Shown in pieces: positions 17,894-28,596 of a stretch of DNA of 64,000 nt (within the stretch, counting starts at the first letter, position 1; each line of letters begins with the position of its first letter). The stretch comes from Shewanella polaris (GTDB lineage Bacteria; Pseudomonadota; Gammaproteobacteria; Enterobacterales; Shewanellaceae). The notes beneath the pieces are model-generated. The model was not told where the DNA came from. It made no database searches and was given only the letters and a program-made list of their open reading frames with translations. Where the stretch lies: the NCBI RefSeq assembly GCF_006385555.1, contig NZ_CP041036.1, forward strand, positions 2,666,001 through 2,730,000. Reading direction: 5' to 3'. The translations under genes were made by a program, and so were the position numbers.

Positions 17894-19087
17894 TTATAAA
17901 TCAAGTAGTAGACGAGTTGGATCTTCTAAGAAGTCTTTAATAGCAACTAAGAAGCCAACTGACTCACGACCATCAACAATACGGTGATCGTAAGAGAGTG
18001 CTAGGTACATCATAGGCTGAATAACAACCTGACCATTAACTGCCATAGGGCGATCTTTAATGGCATGCATGCCTAAAATTGCGCTTTGTGGCAGGTTCAA
18101 AATTGGCGTCGACATTAGTGAGCCGAAAACACCACCGTTAGTCACAGTGAAGTTACCGCCAGTCATGTCTGCAACAGACAATTTACCGTCACGACCTTTG
18201 ATGGCTAATTCACGAACTGCTTTTTCAATTTGAGCCAAGCTCATGGTATCAGTATCATGTAAGACAGGTGTTACCAGCCCACGAGGTGTTGATACGGCAA
18301 AACTGATATCGAAATAGTTATGATAAACAATCTCATCACCATCAATAGATGCGTTAACATCTGGGAAGCGTTTTAACGCTTCTGTCACGGCTTTGATATA
18401 GAAAGACATAAAGCCTAAACGAATACCATGACGTTTTTCAAAAACTTCTTGATACTGTTTGCGAATATCCATAATTGGCTTCATGTTGACTTCGTTAAAC
18501 GTCGTCAACATAGCCGTAGAATTTTTCGCTTCTAAAAGACGTGTTGCAATGGTTTTACGAAGACGTGACATTGGCACACGCTTCTCACTACGGCCTTCTA
18601 ATGGCGCTACAGGTGCAACTGGCGCAGCTGTTTTCGCTGGTGCTGACTTAAGGAATGCATCAACATCATCCTTGGTCACACGTCCACCAATACCAGTGCC
18701 TTTAATTTTACTGGCATCAAGATTATGTTCAGCAATAACACGACGAACTGATGGGCTTAATGCATCATTAGATTCATCAGTAGAAGCGTCAGAGGCAGCA
18801 GCAGAAGGCGCTGATGCTTCAGCTTTAGTCACTTCTTGGCCAGACACAACACCAGGAACAAAGTTAGCAATAACTTGTTCACCTAAGACGGTGTCACCTT
18901 CTTGGAATAACAATTCAGAGATTGAACCGTCTTCTGGCGCAACCACTTCTAATACAACTTTGTCAGTCTCGATATCAACTAAGTTTTGATCGCGAGTCAC
19001 CTGCTCACCAGGTTTAACATGCCAAGTAGCAATAGTTGCATCAGCAACAGATTCTGGTAATACGGGTACCTTAATTTCGATACTCAT
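17894..19087 (-). CDS. sucB: 2-oxoglutarate dehydrogenase E2 (dihydrolipoyl succinyltransferase)
   Basis: Core E2 component, 397 aa, transferring succinyl from lipoyl to CoA. One lipoyl domain (residues 1-77) carries the modified Lys in [13 protein letters not shown] linker rich in Ala and Ser follows, then a peripheral-subunit-binding domain ([27 protein letters not shown], about 110-145), then the catalytic domain ending with the His-Asp signature [13 protein letters not shown]. The E3 gene lpdA is not in this operon, as is usual because E3 is shared with pyruvate dehydrogenase. Confidence 0.98.
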   Translation of the reverse strand: MSIEIKVPVLPESVADATIATWHVKPGEQVTRDQNLVDIETDKVVLEVVAPEDGSISELLFQEGDTVLGEQVIANFVPGVVSGQEVTKAEASAPSAAASDASTDESNDALSPSVRRVIAEHNLDASKIKGTGIGGRVTKDDVDAFLKSAPAKTAAPVAPVAPLEGRSEKRVPMSRLRKTIATRLLEAKNSTAMLTTFNEVNMKPIMDIRKQYQEVFEKRHGIRLGFMSFYIKAVTEALKRFPDVNASIDGDEIVYHNYFDISFAVSTPRGLVTPVLHDTDTMSLAQIEKAVRELAIKGRDGKLSVADMTGGNFTVTNGGVFGSLMSTPILNLPQSAILGMHAIKDRPMAVNGQVVIQPMMYLALSYDHRIVDGRESVGFLVAIKDFLEDPTRLLLDL

Positions 19088-19115
19088 GGAAAGCTTCCCT
19101 TATATAAATTATCTA

Positions 19116-21938
19116 TTACGACAGTTTTAATGCGCTATTTACTAATGATTCTTGCTGCTGTACGTGCAACCCAGGATAACCACATGCTGGTGCAGCAGAA
19201 GCTTCACGACCGGCATAAGTTAATTGAGCACCTGCAGGAATATTAGCCCAGAAATGATGTTGACTACAGTACCATGCACCTTGGTTTTGCGGCTCTTCCT
19301 GACACCAAACAAAATCAGTAACATGTTGATATGTTGCTAATGCTGCACGCAGTTCCACATCAGGGAACGGATACAGCTGCTCAACACGTACAATGGCAAC
19401 GTTGGTGACATTTTCTTTGCGACGTTTTTCGAGTAACTCGAAATAAACCTTACCGCTACAAAATACAACGCGGTCCACTTGGCTGGCATCTAAAGTATCA
19501 ATCTCACCAATGATATTTTGGAAAGTCCCTTCAGCAAGCTCTTCTAGGCTAGACACAGCCAATGGATGACGAAGTAAAGACTTAGGCGACATGACCACTA
19601 ATGGACGACGCATAGGGCGAACAACTTGACGGCGCAACATGTGATAAACCTGCGCCGGAGTTGATGGCACGCACACTTGCATGTTGTGGTTAGCACATAA
19701 TTGCAAGAAGCGCTCTAAACGTGCACTTGAATGTTCAGGGCCTTGACCTTCATAACCATGAGGTAACAGCATAGTCAAACCGCATAAACGGCCCCACTTT
19801 TGCTCACCAGATGATAAGAACTGGTCAATCACTACTTGAGCACAGTTAACAAAGTCACCAAACTGCGCTTCCCAAATGGTTAATCCACCCGGTTCTGCAG
19901 TTGCGTAACCGTATTCAAACGCTAATACAGAGGCTTCTGATAATACTGAGTCAATAATATCAATTGGCCCTTGTTCATCTGCCACATTACGCAAAGGTAA
20001 ATAGGTAGTACCGTCATTTTGGTTATGCAACACAGCATGACGATGGAAGAATGTGCCGCGACCAGAGTCTTGACCAGTAATACGTACGCGTTTTTGGTCT
20101 TCAAGGATAGAAGCATAAGCCAAGGTTTCAGCAAAACCCCAGTCTAATAATTTCTCTCCTGCCGCCATAGAGGCGCGATCAGCACAAATTTTAGCAACAC
20201 GTGACTGTAATGTGTGGCTTTCAGGAATATCAACCAACTTATTGGCTAAATTCTGTAAGCGCTCCATAGACATTGAACCAGCGTATTCTTCATCCCATTC
20301 GCGATTAAGATACGGTGTCCAGTCAACGGTGTGCAACGTCATAGGACGCCATTCTTTCACCACACAATCACCAGCATCTAATGCATCACGATAATGATTA
20401 ATCAAACCAGTCACTTCATCGGCTGGAATACTATTTTCAGCGATTAATTTATCGGCATAGATTTTACGTGGCGTAGGGTGTTTTTTGATTTTAGCGTACA
20501 TTAGCGGCTGTGTAGCGCTAGGTTCATCAGCTTCATTATGACCATGACGGCGATAACACACTAAATCAACGACCACATCACGATTAAACTCATTCCGGTA
20601 ATCCACGGCAAGTTGAGATATAAACGCAACTGCTTCCGGATCGTCAGCATTGACGTGGAAAATCGGCGCCTGAACCATCTTAGCAATGTCAGTACAGTAT
20701 TCAGTTGAACGTGTATCAGCATGATTAGATGTGGTAAAACCGACTTGGTTGTTGATAACAATTCGAATGCTACCGCCCACACTAAAACCACGTGTTTGAG
20801 ACATGTTAAATGTCTCTTGCACAATACCTTGCCCGGTAATAGCAGAGTCACCATGAATGGTAATAGGCATTACCTGAAGACCATCTTTACAACCACGACG
20901 GTCTTGACGCGCACGCACAGAGCCAATGACCACAGGATTAACAATTTCTAAGTGAGATGGGTTAAAGGCTAAGGCTAAATGAACATTGCCGCCTGGTGTT
21001 TCAAAATCAGATGAGAAACCTTGATGATATTTAACGTCACCAGAACCATGGATGTCGGCGTGTTTACCCGCAAACTCATCAAACAGTTCAGCAGGACGTT
21101 TACCTAGCACGTTAATAAGTAAGTTTAAACGACCACGGTGAGCCATACCTACAACGATTTCTTTAGTACCTGCTTCGCCAGCACGATAAATGATTTCGCG
21201 CATCATAGGAACAAGCGCATCACCACCTTCTAATGAAAAACGTTTAGCTCCAGGGAATTTAGCACCTAGGTATTTTTCGATACCTTCTGCCGCATTTAAC
21301 CCTTCAAGAATTCGCTTTTTAACGTTTTTATCATAATTGGCTTTACCTAATGTCGGCTCAAGACGTTGCTGGATCCAACGTTTTTCATCGGTATCAGTGA
21401 TATGCATGTATTCAGCACCAATTGAGCCACAATAAGTGCTCTTTAATGCATGAATAATATCAGCCAACTTCATGGTCTCTCCGCCCAAGGCGAATGAACC
21501 AGTATTAAACTGACGCTGCATGTCTTCAGCGGTTAAGCCGTGATAAGCAGGGTCGAGCTCCTGAACAACTTCACGTTTCCACAATCCTAATGGATCTAAA
21601 TTGGCATTTTGATGGCCACGAAAACGATGGGCATTGATCAATTGCAGGACTTTAACTTGTTTCGCATCTAGCTCTGGATCGCTGACGCTGTTAGCGTTTT
21701 TTAAGCGACCTTCTAGGGCTAAGCTACGGAAATAGTCACGAACTTTAGAGTGGGCAGTTTCGGGTACATCTACTGAAGTACCATTAACCGGAGGGAGATT
21801 ATCAAAAACGACCTGCCAATCAGCAGACACTGACTGTGGATCTTCTTGATAGGCTTCATACATCTCTTCTACGTAGGTCGAGTTCGAACCACTTAAATAT
21901 GACGACTCGAGCCAGGCTTTCATGATGCCTTGGTGCAT
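19116..21938 (-). CDS. sucA: 2-oxoglutarate dehydrogenase E1
   Basis: Thiamine-diphosphate-dependent E1 subunit, 940 aa, decarboxylating 2-oxoglutarate. Motifs are SYLSGSNSTYVEEMYEAY at the N-terminus, GMAHRGRLNLL, the ThDP/metal segment GDSAITGQGIVQE with NNQVGFTTSN, and RITGQDSGRGTFFHRH in the second half. The start at 21938 (MHQGIMKAW) was preferred to an in-frame ATG five codons upstream, since AAGGA lies six bases before it. It is separated from sdhB by about 200 bases with two hairpins, so sdh and suc may be partly independent units. Confidence 0.98.
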   Translation of the reverse strand: MHQGIMKAWLESSYLSGSNSTYVEEMYEAYQEDPQSVSADWQVVFDNLPPVNGTSVDVPETAHSKVRDYFRSLALEGRLKNANSVSDPELDAKQVKVLQLINAHRFRGHQNANLDPLGLWKREVVQELDPAYHGLTAEDMQRQFNTGSFALGGETMKLADIIHALKSTYCGSIGAEYMHITDTDEKRWIQQRLEPTLGKANYDKNVKKRILEGLNAAEGIEKYLGAKFPGAKRFSLEGGDALVPMMREIIYRAGEAGTKEIVVGMAHRGRLNLLINVLGKRPAELFDEFAGKHADIHGSGDVKYHQGFSSDFETPGGNVHLALAFNPSHLEIVNPVVIGSVRARQDRRGCKDGLQVMPITIHGDSAITGQGIVQETFNMSQTRGFSVGGSIRIVINNQVGFTTSNHADTRSTEYCTDIAKMVQAPIFHVNADDPEAVAFISQLAVDYRNEFNRDVVVDLVCYRRHGHNEADEPSATQPLMYAKIKKHPTPRKIYADKLIAENSIPADEVTGLINHYRDALDAGDCVVKEWRPMTLHTVDWTPYLNREWDEEYAGSMSMERLQNLANKLVDIPESHTLQSRVAKICADRASMAAGEKLLDWGFAETLAYASILEDQKRVRITGQDSGRGTFFHRHAVLHNQNDGTTYLPLRNVADEQGPIDIIDSVLSEASVLAFEYGYATAEPGGLTIWEAQFGDFVNCAQVVIDQFLSSGEQKWGRLCGLTMLLPHGYEGQGPEHSSARLERFLQLCANHNMQVCVPSTPAQVYHMLRRQVVRPMRRPLVVMSPKSLLRHPLAVSSLEELAEGTFQNIIGEIDTLDASQVDRVVFCSGKVYFELLEKRRKENVTNVAIVRVEQLYPFPDVELRAALATYQHVTDFVWCQEEPQNQGAWYCSQHHFWANIPAGAQLTYAGREASAAPACGYPGLHVQQQESLVNSALKLS

Positions 21939-22015
21939 TGTTATTCCTTTCAAACTTGATACACGTACTAGCCATAAACATAACAGTGAGTAACTTAAGT
22001 TACATCACACGTAGA

Positions 22016-22044
22016 CTGACATTATCTTAACAAGATAATGTCAG
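22016..22044. terminator. perfect hairpin between sdhB and sucA
   Basis: CTGACATTATCTT and AAGATAATGTCAG form a 13-bp perfect stem with loop AAC. It has no T run on the minus strand, so RNA stabilisation or processing is as likely as termination. Confidence 0.6.
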
Positions 22045-22067
22045 GAGGTATTGCATAAATACACAAA

Positions 22068-22096
22068 AGAGCCATCTCCATAATGAAGATGACTCT
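22068..22096 (-). terminator. intra-operon terminator-like hairpin after sdhB
   Basis: On the minus strand AGAGTCATCT pairs with AGATGGCTCT (one mismatch) and is followed by TTTTGTG. It lies 43 bases after the sdhB stop and may attenuate read-through into sucABCD. Confidence 0.55.
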
Positions 22097-22139
22097 CAAC
22101 AGAGCTAATAAGTCAGACTATTTTGCTCTTCTTTATGCA

Positions 22140-22847
22140 TTATACGGCTCGCTTAAGTAACATTGACTTGATATGACCAATCGCTTTAGTTGGGTTTAAT
22201 CCTTTAGGACAAACATCAACACAGTTCATAATGCCATGACAACGGAACACACTGTAAGCATCATCTAGTTCAGATAAACGCTCCTCAGTTGCCGTATCGC
22301 GGCTGTCAATCAAGAAACGATAAGCATGTAATAAACCAGCTGGACCGATAAACTTATCCGGATTCCACCAGAAAGATGGACAAGCGGTAGAACAACATGC
22401 ACACAAAATACATTCATATAAACCATCTAAATGAGCACGCTCTTCAGGTGATTGTAAATGTTCGCGAACAGGCGCCTTTTCATCATTGATCAGATAAGGC
22501 TTAATTTTTTCGTATTGCTTGTAGAACTGAGTGAGGTCAACGACCAAATCACGAACTACTGGCATTCCTGGTAAAGGACGGATTTCAATTTTCTTCCCTT
22601 TAAAGGTCGATAATGGCGTGATACACGCTAATCCATTTTTACCATTCATGTTAACACCGTCAGAACCACACACACCTTCACGGCATGAACGACGGAACGC
22701 AAGCGTTGGGTCTTGTTCTTTCAGTTTAATTAACGCATCCAGCACCATCATGTCAGAGCCATCAGGCACTTCCAGGGTGAAATCCTTCATGTAAGGCTTG
22801 GTATCTACATCAGGATTGTAACGATACAATGCAAATGTTAATTTCAT
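22140..22847 (-). CDS. sdhB: succinate dehydrogenase iron-sulfur subunit
   Basis: Iron-sulfur subunit of complex II, 235 aa. The plant-type 2Fe-2S ligands are in CREGVCGSDGVNMNG with a later Cys in GLAC. The two ferredoxin-type clusters are ligated by CILCACCSTACPSFWW and CHGIMNCVDVCPKGLNP. All expected cysteines are present. It passes electrons from FAD in SdhA to quinone in SdhCD on the cytoplasmic face. It follows sdhA by 15 bases and is the last sdh gene. Confidence 0.98.
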   Translation of the reverse strand: MKLTFALYRYNPDVDTKPYMKDFTLEVPDGSDMMVLDALIKLKEQDPTLAFRRSCREGVCGSDGVNMNGKNGLACITPLSTFKGKKIEIRPLPGMPVVRDLVVDLTQFYKQYEKIKPYLINDEKAPVREHLQSPEERAHLDGLYECILCACCSTACPSFWWNPDKFIGPAGLLHAYRFLIDSRDTATEERLSELDDAYSVFRCHGIMNCVDVCPKGLNPTKAIGHIKSMLLKRAV

Positions 22848-22862
22848 CTTTGCAACTCCTGC

Positions 22863-24629
22863 CTAGTAGGTCCGTTTTATCGGTGGAAACGCTTCACGTA
22901 ATTTAGGTGACATGTTGACATCGCGTTTGCTCATCGCTTTAGTCACTGGATTAAACAAGCTATGACATAACCAATTTTCATCATCACGTTCTAAATAATC
23001 TTCACGAGAATGCGCACCACGGCTTTCTGTACGGAAGTTAGCGGCATAAGCTGTTGCGAGCGCAGTTGCCATTAAGTTATCTAATTCTAAACACTCAATA
23101 CGTTGAGTATTAAATTCGGTAGAATTATCAGATAACTTAGCATTTTCAAGGCGTTTTTGAATCGCTTGAAGCTGTTCTAAACCTTCTGCCATGGCTTCGC
23201 CACTACGGAAAACAGAGAAATTTAACTGCATACACAATTGAAGATCTTTACGGATAACCGTAGGGTCTTCACCGTCTTTGTTGCTTTCCCAACGATTAAG
23301 ACGAGCAAGTGAAGCACTAATGTCTTCGTCTGATGCTGCTTTTGGATCAGGTGTTGCATCTAACGCTTTACCTAAATGCTGACCTGCAGCACGTCCAAAT
23401 ACCACTAAATCAAGCAGTGAGTTACCACCTAAACGGTTCGCTCCATGTACGGATACACAAGCAATCTCACCGACAGCAAACAAACCTAATACATCTTCTT
23501 CAGTGCCATCATCATTCTTACGAATAACTTGACCACTCACTTTAGTCGGTAATCCGCCCATCATATAGTGACACGTTGGTAATACAGGGATTGGACCATC
23601 GGCTGGATCGATATGAGCAAAGGTACGTGACAATTCACAAACACCAGGAAGACGAGCTTCTAGGGTCTCTTTGCCTAAATGATCAAGCTTCAGCAACAAA
23701 TACGGACCTAATGGACCGTCTAAACCACGACCTTCACGAATTTCAGTCATCATTGAACGTGCAACCACGTCACGTGATGCTAAATCTTTCGCGTTTGGTG
23801 CATAACGTTCCATGAAACGCTCGCCGTCTTTGTTTAGAAGATATCCACCTTCACCACGACAACCTTCAGTAACCAAAACACCTGCGCCAGCAATACCCGT
23901 AGGGTGGAACTGCCACATTTCCATATCTTGTAACTGAACACCAGCACGTGCCGCCATACCCACACCGTCACCAGTATTGATATGAGCGTTAGTGGTAGAA
24001 GCATAAATACGCCCTGCTCCACCTGTTGCTAGAATTGTTGCTTTGGCTTTGAAATAAACAATATCGCCTGTTTCAATTTCAATTGCAGTACAACCAACAA
24101 CCACGCCATCATCGTTTTTAACCAAATCTAAGGCATACCACTCAGAATAAACGTCAGTTTTATGTTTAACGTTTTGTTGATATAAACAATGAAGCAGTGC
24201 ATGTCCTGTACGGTCAGCTGCTGCTGCAGTACGTGCTGCTTGCTCGCCACCAAAGTTTCTTGATTGGCCACCAAAAGGACGTTGATAGATAGTGCCGTCT
24301 TCGAAACGAGAAAAAGGTAATCCCATTTGCTCAAGTTCGATAATGGCTTCAGGACCGGTTTGACACATAAACTCAATGGCTTCTTGGTCACCGATAAAAT
24401 CGGAACCTTTAACCGTATCGTACATATGTTGTTCCCAATGATCTTCGTGCGCGTTACCTAATGCTACGGTGATACCACCTTGAGCAGAAACGGTATGTGA
24501 ACGAGTTGGAAACACTTTAGATAAAAGCGCACAGCTCTTACCTTCTTTAGAAATCTGTAATGCTGCTCGCATACCCGCACCGCCGGCGCCGATTACGATT
24601 GCATCAAATTCGCGTACTGGAATACTCAC
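22863..24629 (-). CDS. sdhA: succinate dehydrogenase flavoprotein subunit
   Basis: Catalytic flavoprotein, 588 aa, oxidising succinate to fumarate. The FAD-binding start is [18 protein letters not shown]. The His that covalently binds FAD is in [10 protein letters not shown]. Substrate-site and base motifs are [21 protein letters not shown] and the later [25 protein letters not shown]-type sequence appears as [10 protein letters not shown]. The ATG directly follows the sdhD stop codon with no gap, a sign of translational coupling. Length and motifs are those of the E. coli enzyme. Confidence 0.98.
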   Translation of the reverse strand: MSIPVREFDAIVIGAGGAGMRAALQISKEGKSCALLSKVFPTRSHTVSAQGGITVALGNAHEDHWEQHMYDTVKGSDFIGDQEAIEFMCQTGPEAIIELEQMGLPFSRFEDGTIYQRPFGGQSRNFGGEQAARTAAAADRTGHALLHCLYQQNVKHKTDVYSEWYALDLVKNDDGVVVGCTAIEIETGDIVYFKAKATILATGGAGRIYASTTNAHINTGDGVGMAARAGVQLQDMEMWQFHPTGIAGAGVLVTEGCRGEGGYLLNKDGERFMERYAPNAKDLASRDVVARSMMTEIREGRGLDGPLGPYLLLKLDHLGKETLEARLPGVCELSRTFAHIDPADGPIPVLPTCHYMMGGLPTKVSGQVIRKNDDGTEEDVLGLFAVGEIACVSVHGANRLGGNSLLDLVVFGRAAGQHLGKALDATPDPKAASDEDISASLARLNRWESNKDGEDPTVIRKDLQLCMQLNFSVFRSGEAMAEGLEQLQAIQKRLENAKLSDNSTEFNTQRIECLELDNLMATALATAYAANFRTESRGAHSREDYLERDDENWLCHSLFNPVTKAMSKRDVNMSPKLREAFPPIKRTY

Positions 24630-24977
24630 TTAAACACCCCACATTATTACAATGCCTGATGCAGCATAACTTAATGCGATCAAAACAAAGGTAAACTGTA
24701 AAACCCCGCGTAATGCAGTATTTTTGACATAATCAGTCAATACTTGCCATACACCAATCCATGCATGAATAAGTAAAGCAAGCAAGGTTATTAGGGTAAA
24801 GACTTTCATCGGAAGTGAGCTATACAAACCACTCCAAATTTCAAAAGTTAATGGGGCACTACACGCGATAAAGCCAACTATGAAAATAGTATAACAAGCG
24901 AGAATCACTGCACTTGCGCGTAATAGAATATAGTCATGAACACCACTGCGTCCAAAACTTGATGCATTTATTACCAT
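24630..24977 (-). CDS. sdhD: succinate dehydrogenase membrane anchor subunit
   Basis: Anchor subunit of complex II, 115 aa, with three membrane helices (roughly residues 15-37, 58-78 and 91-112). LIHAWIGVWQVLTDYV in the second helix holds the His and Asp-Tyr region that contacts haem b and quinone in E. coli SdhD. The start is ATG 24977, which has a GGGG-rich site upstream; a TTG six bases earlier is less likely. The gene start overlaps the 3' end of sdhC. Confidence 0.95.
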   Translation of the reverse strand: MVINASSFGRSGVHDYILLRASAVILACYTIFIVGFIACSAPLTFEIWSGLYSSLPMKVFTLITLLALLIHAWIGVWQVLTDYVKNTALRGVLQFTFVLIALSYAASGIVIMWGV

Positions 24978-25366
24978 ACCCAAATCCCCGCTATGATTGA
25001 AAAGGCCGCTGCTATAGCAAAAGTAGCCTTAGCTGATGCAGTACCTGAAGCTAACTCTTCCCAACGACCAGTATCCATTACCAAATGGCGTATGCCACCT
25101 AATAAGTGATAACCCAACGCAGTTAGAATTCCCCAAAGGATGAACTTCATCACGAAACTATCGAACAAGGATTGTACGCTAGCGAAACCATCTGCTGATG
25201 TTAAAGTCGAATTTAACAACCAAAGAAGGATACCAATAGCAAATAGCATGATCACACCGGAGATGCGGTGCAGTATTGACGCGATCGCTGTCGCAGGAAA
25301 GCGAATCGTCTGCAGGTCTAGATGGACAGGTCTTTGCTTTTTCACGTTCTGCTCACTCAGCTCCAT
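24971..25366 (-). CDS. sdhC: succinate dehydrogenase cytochrome b556 subunit
   Basis: Haem b and quinone-binding anchor subunit, 131 aa, three membrane helices. The signature RPVHLDLQTIRFPATAIASI with SILHRISGVIM is the SdhC N-terminal pattern, where the Ser and Arg bind quinone. YHLLGGIRHLVMDTG contains the axial haem His. AAGG lies about six bases before the ATG. It is the first gene of the sdhCDAB operon, divergent from gltA. Confidence 0.96.
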   Translation of the reverse strand: MELSEQNVKKQRPVHLDLQTIRFPATAIASILHRISGVIMLFAIGILLWLLNSTLTSADGFASVQSLFDSFVMKFILWGILTALGYHLLGGIRHLVMDTGRWEELASGTASAKATFAIAAAFSIIAGIWVW

Positions 25367-25777
25367 TGAGCCTTATTTTTGTTATAAATCTATTCTTTGC
25401 TTAACCATTAATAATTTGCATATAGCAAAGCATTCTCTAAACAAAAAATAGACTGCTCTTAACGCCTAAAACAGTTGAGAAAACAACAATTAGTTTATAA
25501 TTTAATCATTTCCAAACTGTGACGCTCGTCGCCATTAGGGACGCAGGCAAGTATACTCGTGGGAATTGTCAAATACAAACCTCACATTATGCAAAATAAG
25601 TTTTTTTAGTGTTTTTTTTATTCTAATCCAAGCGCAGAGCGGTTTTCAGAGGACATATACCATGGTCTAACAAATTTAAACGCTTATTTAAATTGAAATG
25701 TGATCCCGATCCACTGTAAAGTAATGACCGCTTAACATGCCGCACTCATATAAAGAATGAAGTAAGGAGAACGGGGT
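25367..25777. promoter_or_regulatory. divergent sdhC / gltA control region
   Basis: About 410 bases holding the promoters of the sdh-suc operon and gltA. Besides the CRP-like site at 25696-25717 it contains T-rich and A-rich tracts (near 25600-25620). No ORF is present. Co-location of these promoters is the usual arrangement in gammaproteobacteria and allows joint control by carbon and oxygen regulators. Confidence 0.6.
25696..25717. promoter_or_regulatory. CRP-like binding site upstream of gltA
   Basis: AAATGTGATCCCGATCCACTGT matches 16 of 22 positions of the E. coli consensus palindrome by my count, with a perfect left half. It ends 60 bases before the gltA ATG, so it may overlap the core promoter or a downstream position. 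Confidence 0.5.
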
Positions 25778-27064
25778 ATGGCTGATAATATAGCCAAATT
25801 AGAGTTACCAGGAAACGATTCAATCGACCTACCTATTAAAAAAGGTACTGAAGGTTTTGATGTTATCGACATCAGTAAACTTGGAAAAAAAGGGTATTTT
25901 ACCTTCGACCCAGGCTTTCTAGCTACTGCATCTTGTGAGTCAGCAATTACTTATATCGATGGTGATAAAGGTATCTTGTTACATCGTGGGTATCCAATTG
26001 AGCAACTTGCAACTGAATCGACATACTTAGATTTATGCTACTTGCTTCTTTACGGTGAATTACCGTCTAAAGTCGATTACGAACAATTTGTCACCACAGT
26101 GAAACAACACACTATGGTTAATGAGCAAATTGCTTTCTTCTTCAGAGGATTTCGTCGTGATGCACACCCAATGGCAATGCTATGTGGTGTAACAGGTGCA
26201 TTATCTGCTTTCTATCAAGACTCTCTAGATGTTAACAATCCAGAGCACAGAGAAATTGCAGCTTATCGCTTAGTGTCTAAAATGCCGACCATTGCTGCAA
26301 TGTGCTACAAATATTCAATGGGGCAGCCATTTATTTACCCACGTAACAATTTAAGTTATGCAGGTAACTTCTTGTCGATGATGTTTGCTACTCCGTGTGA
26401 AGAGTACAAGGTCAACCCAGTGATTGAACAAGCAATGGACCGTATTTTTGTACTGCATGCTGATCATGAGCAAAATGCATCAACATCAACAGTACGTTTA
26501 GCAGGTTCATCAGGCGCTAATCCATTTGCATGTATTGCAGCGGGTATAGCTTCGTTGTGGGGCCCAGCTCATGGTGGTGCTAACGAAGCTTGTCTGCAAA
26601 TGCTAGAAGAAATCGGCAGCGTTGATCGCATTCCTGAGTTTATCGAGAAAGCGAAAGACAAAAACGATCCATTCCGCTTAATGGGCTTTGGTCATCGAGT
26701 TTACAAAAACTTCGACCCACGCGCTAAAGTGATGCGTGAAACGTGTCATGACGTGCTTAAAGAACTTAAAGTGGTTGATCCATTATTAGATGTAGCAATG
26801 GAACTTGAGCGTATCGCCCTTGAAGATGAATACTTTATCTCTAAGAAGCTATACCCGAACGTTGATTTCTACTCTGGTATCATCATGAAAGCCATTGGTA
26901 TCCCTACCAGTATGTTTACTGTGCTATTTGCATTGTCACGTACTGTTGGTTGGATTTCACATTGGAAAGAAATGTTAGATCAACCAGGCCATAAAATCAG
27001 CCGTCCACGTCAGTTATACACTGGTGAATCGGCACGTGAATTTGTGAGTCTTGATAAACGTTAA
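25778..27064 (+). CDS. gltA: citrate synthase
   Basis: Condenses acetyl-CoA with oxaloacetate at the entry of the TCA cycle; 428 aa, type II hexameric class by length and N-terminal extension. Catalytic regions are visible: [15 protein letters not shown] with the first His, [16 protein letters not shown] with the second His, and the Asp in [29 protein letters not shown] is the family signature. Start is backed by AAGGAG nine bases upstream. Divergent from sdhCDAB and followed by its own terminator. Confidence 0.98.
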   Translation: MADNIAKLELPGNDSIDLPIKKGTEGFDVIDISKLGKKGYFTFDPGFLATASCESAITYIDGDKGILLHRGYPIEQLATESTYLDLCYLLLYGELPSKVDYEQFVTTVKQHTMVNEQIAFFFRGFRRDAHPMAMLCGVTGALSAFYQDSLDVNNPEHREIAAYRLVSKMPTIAAMCYKYSMGQPFIYPRNNLSYAGNFLSMMFATPCEEYKVNPVIEQAMDRIFVLHADHEQNASTSTVRLAGSSGANPFACIAAGIASLWGPAHGGANEACLQMLEEIGSVDRIPEFIEKAKDKNDPFRLMGFGHRVYKNFDPRAKVMRETCHDVLKELKVVDPLLDVAMELERIALEDEYFISKKLYPNVDFYSGIIMKAIGIPTSMFTVLFALSRTVGWISHWKEMLDQPGHKISRPRQLYTGESAREFVSLDKR

Positions 27065-27083
27065 TCGTTTTGATTAATGTGAT

Positions 27084-27110
27084 AAAAAAGCGCCGAAAGG
27101 CGCTTTTTTT
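27084..27110 (+). terminator. rho-independent terminator of gltA
   Basis: AAAAAAGCGCC, loop GAAA, GGCGCTTTTTTT. Strong and symmetrical. The next 400 bases to the efflux operon are AT-rich with no ORF; they should contain that operon's promoter. Confidence 0.95.
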
Positions 27111-27510
27111 GTATTTTAAGCCCATTCATTTGTCCCCATTGAATTAAATACACTTACTACTAGCATGCAACCATAGCCTCGAAGTCGTTCTACCTCTTAT
27201 TCCCTAATTAATTTACTTTTTTATTGATCGTGTTATTAAATCTTTTTCATAACCCATCATGCAGGAATAACCAATCACACCATAAGTTAACCATTTTAAC
27301 TAATTTAACATTACCAAACTCACTAACACCAAACATTAAGCCAACATAAATCATTGCTGTATAACATGTATTTAACATGGCATGGTTAATGCTATATGGT
27401 GAGTAATTAACATTGATTACAAATGATAACGTGACGTTTAACTGCTTAAATATAACACTAAGTACATTAGCGTCATTTAATTCAAAAAATAATAATTGGC
27501 AGGTACTCCC

Positions 27511-28584
27511 ATGGACAGGTTCATCAACATAAAAAAAATGGCAATTCCTTTATTTTGTATAGCAGCACTTAGCGGTTGTGGTGACGAAACAGAGCAAGTA
27601 AAAGAAGATGAAAAATTTGCTATCCCAGTTGAAACCGCACTGGTCACTACAGGCAATGTATCCTCTTTTTACAGCACGACAGCAACTCTCGAGGCTCCAG
27701 AAGAGTCACATGTGATGAGCCGCATCGCAGGGATAATCGAAACAATTAACGTTGAGGAAGGCGATCGGGTTACCAAGGGGCAAATACTTGCGGTAATTGA
27801 TGCCAAGCGTCAACGCTATGATTTCAATCGTTCAGAAGCCGAAGTGCAGATTATTCAGCAAGAATTAAATCGTTTAAACAAAATGAATAACAAAGAGTTT
27901 ATTAGCCAAGATGCTATGGCCAAACTCGAATTTAATTTACAAGCAGCCAAGGCACAACGAGATTTAGCAGAGCTACAAGTTAAAGAAAGCCAAATAACCT
28001 CACCCATTAATGGTGTTGTTGCTGAACGCTATGTTAAAACAGGCAATATGGCCAAAGAGTTCCAAGAGCTATTTTATGTCGTTAACCAAGACCAACTTCA
28101 CGGTATATTACACCTACCAGAACAACAGCTTGCGAGTTTACGAGTTGGTCAGCAAGCCAGTATTATTCAACAACATCAAACTGCAAACGCCAAAATTATT
28201 AACGCTAACGTGTTACGCATCAGTCCAATAGTGGATGCTCAAAGTGGTACGTTTAAAGTAACACTAGCAGTACCCAATCAAGATGCAACATTAAAAGCAG
28301 GCATGTTTACTCGGGTTGAACTTAAATACGACACCCACCTTGATGTACTTACCGTGCCTTATAACGCATTAATCAACCAAGACAACACCCAGGCTTTGTA
28401 TGTCATTAAAGACACCAAAGCACAACGACGTGAAGTCACCTTGGGCTACCGTGAAAATAACACGGTTGAAATTTTATCGGGTGTGGAAGATGGTGAACAA
28501 ATTGTCATCCGTGGCCAACAAAATCTCAAAGATCAATCATTAGTGGAAATTATTACCCCACTTAGCTTCGCAGCTATTCGATAA
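27511..28584 (+). CDS. RND efflux periplasmic adaptor (membrane fusion) lipoprotein
   Basis: Adaptor subunit, about 357 aa, linking an inner-membrane RND pump to an outer-membrane channel. A lipoprotein signal with lipobox LSGC lies near residues 17-20. A lipoyl-like half-motif is SHVMSRIAGIIETINVEEGDRV, a coiled hairpin follows, and the second half-motif is SPINGVVAERYVKTGNMA. The beta-barrel and proximal domains complete the C-terminus. ATG 27511 has GCAGG eight bases upstream and yields the clean signal; an upstream TTG does not. First gene of a three-gene operon. Confidence 0.92.
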   Translation: MDRFINIKKMAIPLFCIAALSGCGDETEQVKEDEKFAIPVETALVTTGNVSSFYSTTATLEAPEESHVMSRIAGIIETINVEEGDRVTKGQILAVIDAKRQRYDFNRSEAEVQIIQQELNRLNKMNNKEFISQDAMAKLEFNLQAAKAQRDLAELQVKESQITSPINGVVAERYVKTGNMAKEFQELFYVVNQDQLHGILHLPEQQLASLRVGQQASIIQQHQTANAKIINANVLRISPIVDAQSGTFKVTLAVPNQDATLKAGMFTRVELKYDTHLDVLTVPYNALINQDNTQALYVIKDTKAQRREVTLGYRENNTVEILSGVEDGEQIVIRGQQNLKDQSLVEIITPLSFAAIR

Positions 28585-28596
28585 CGGAGCGGGATA

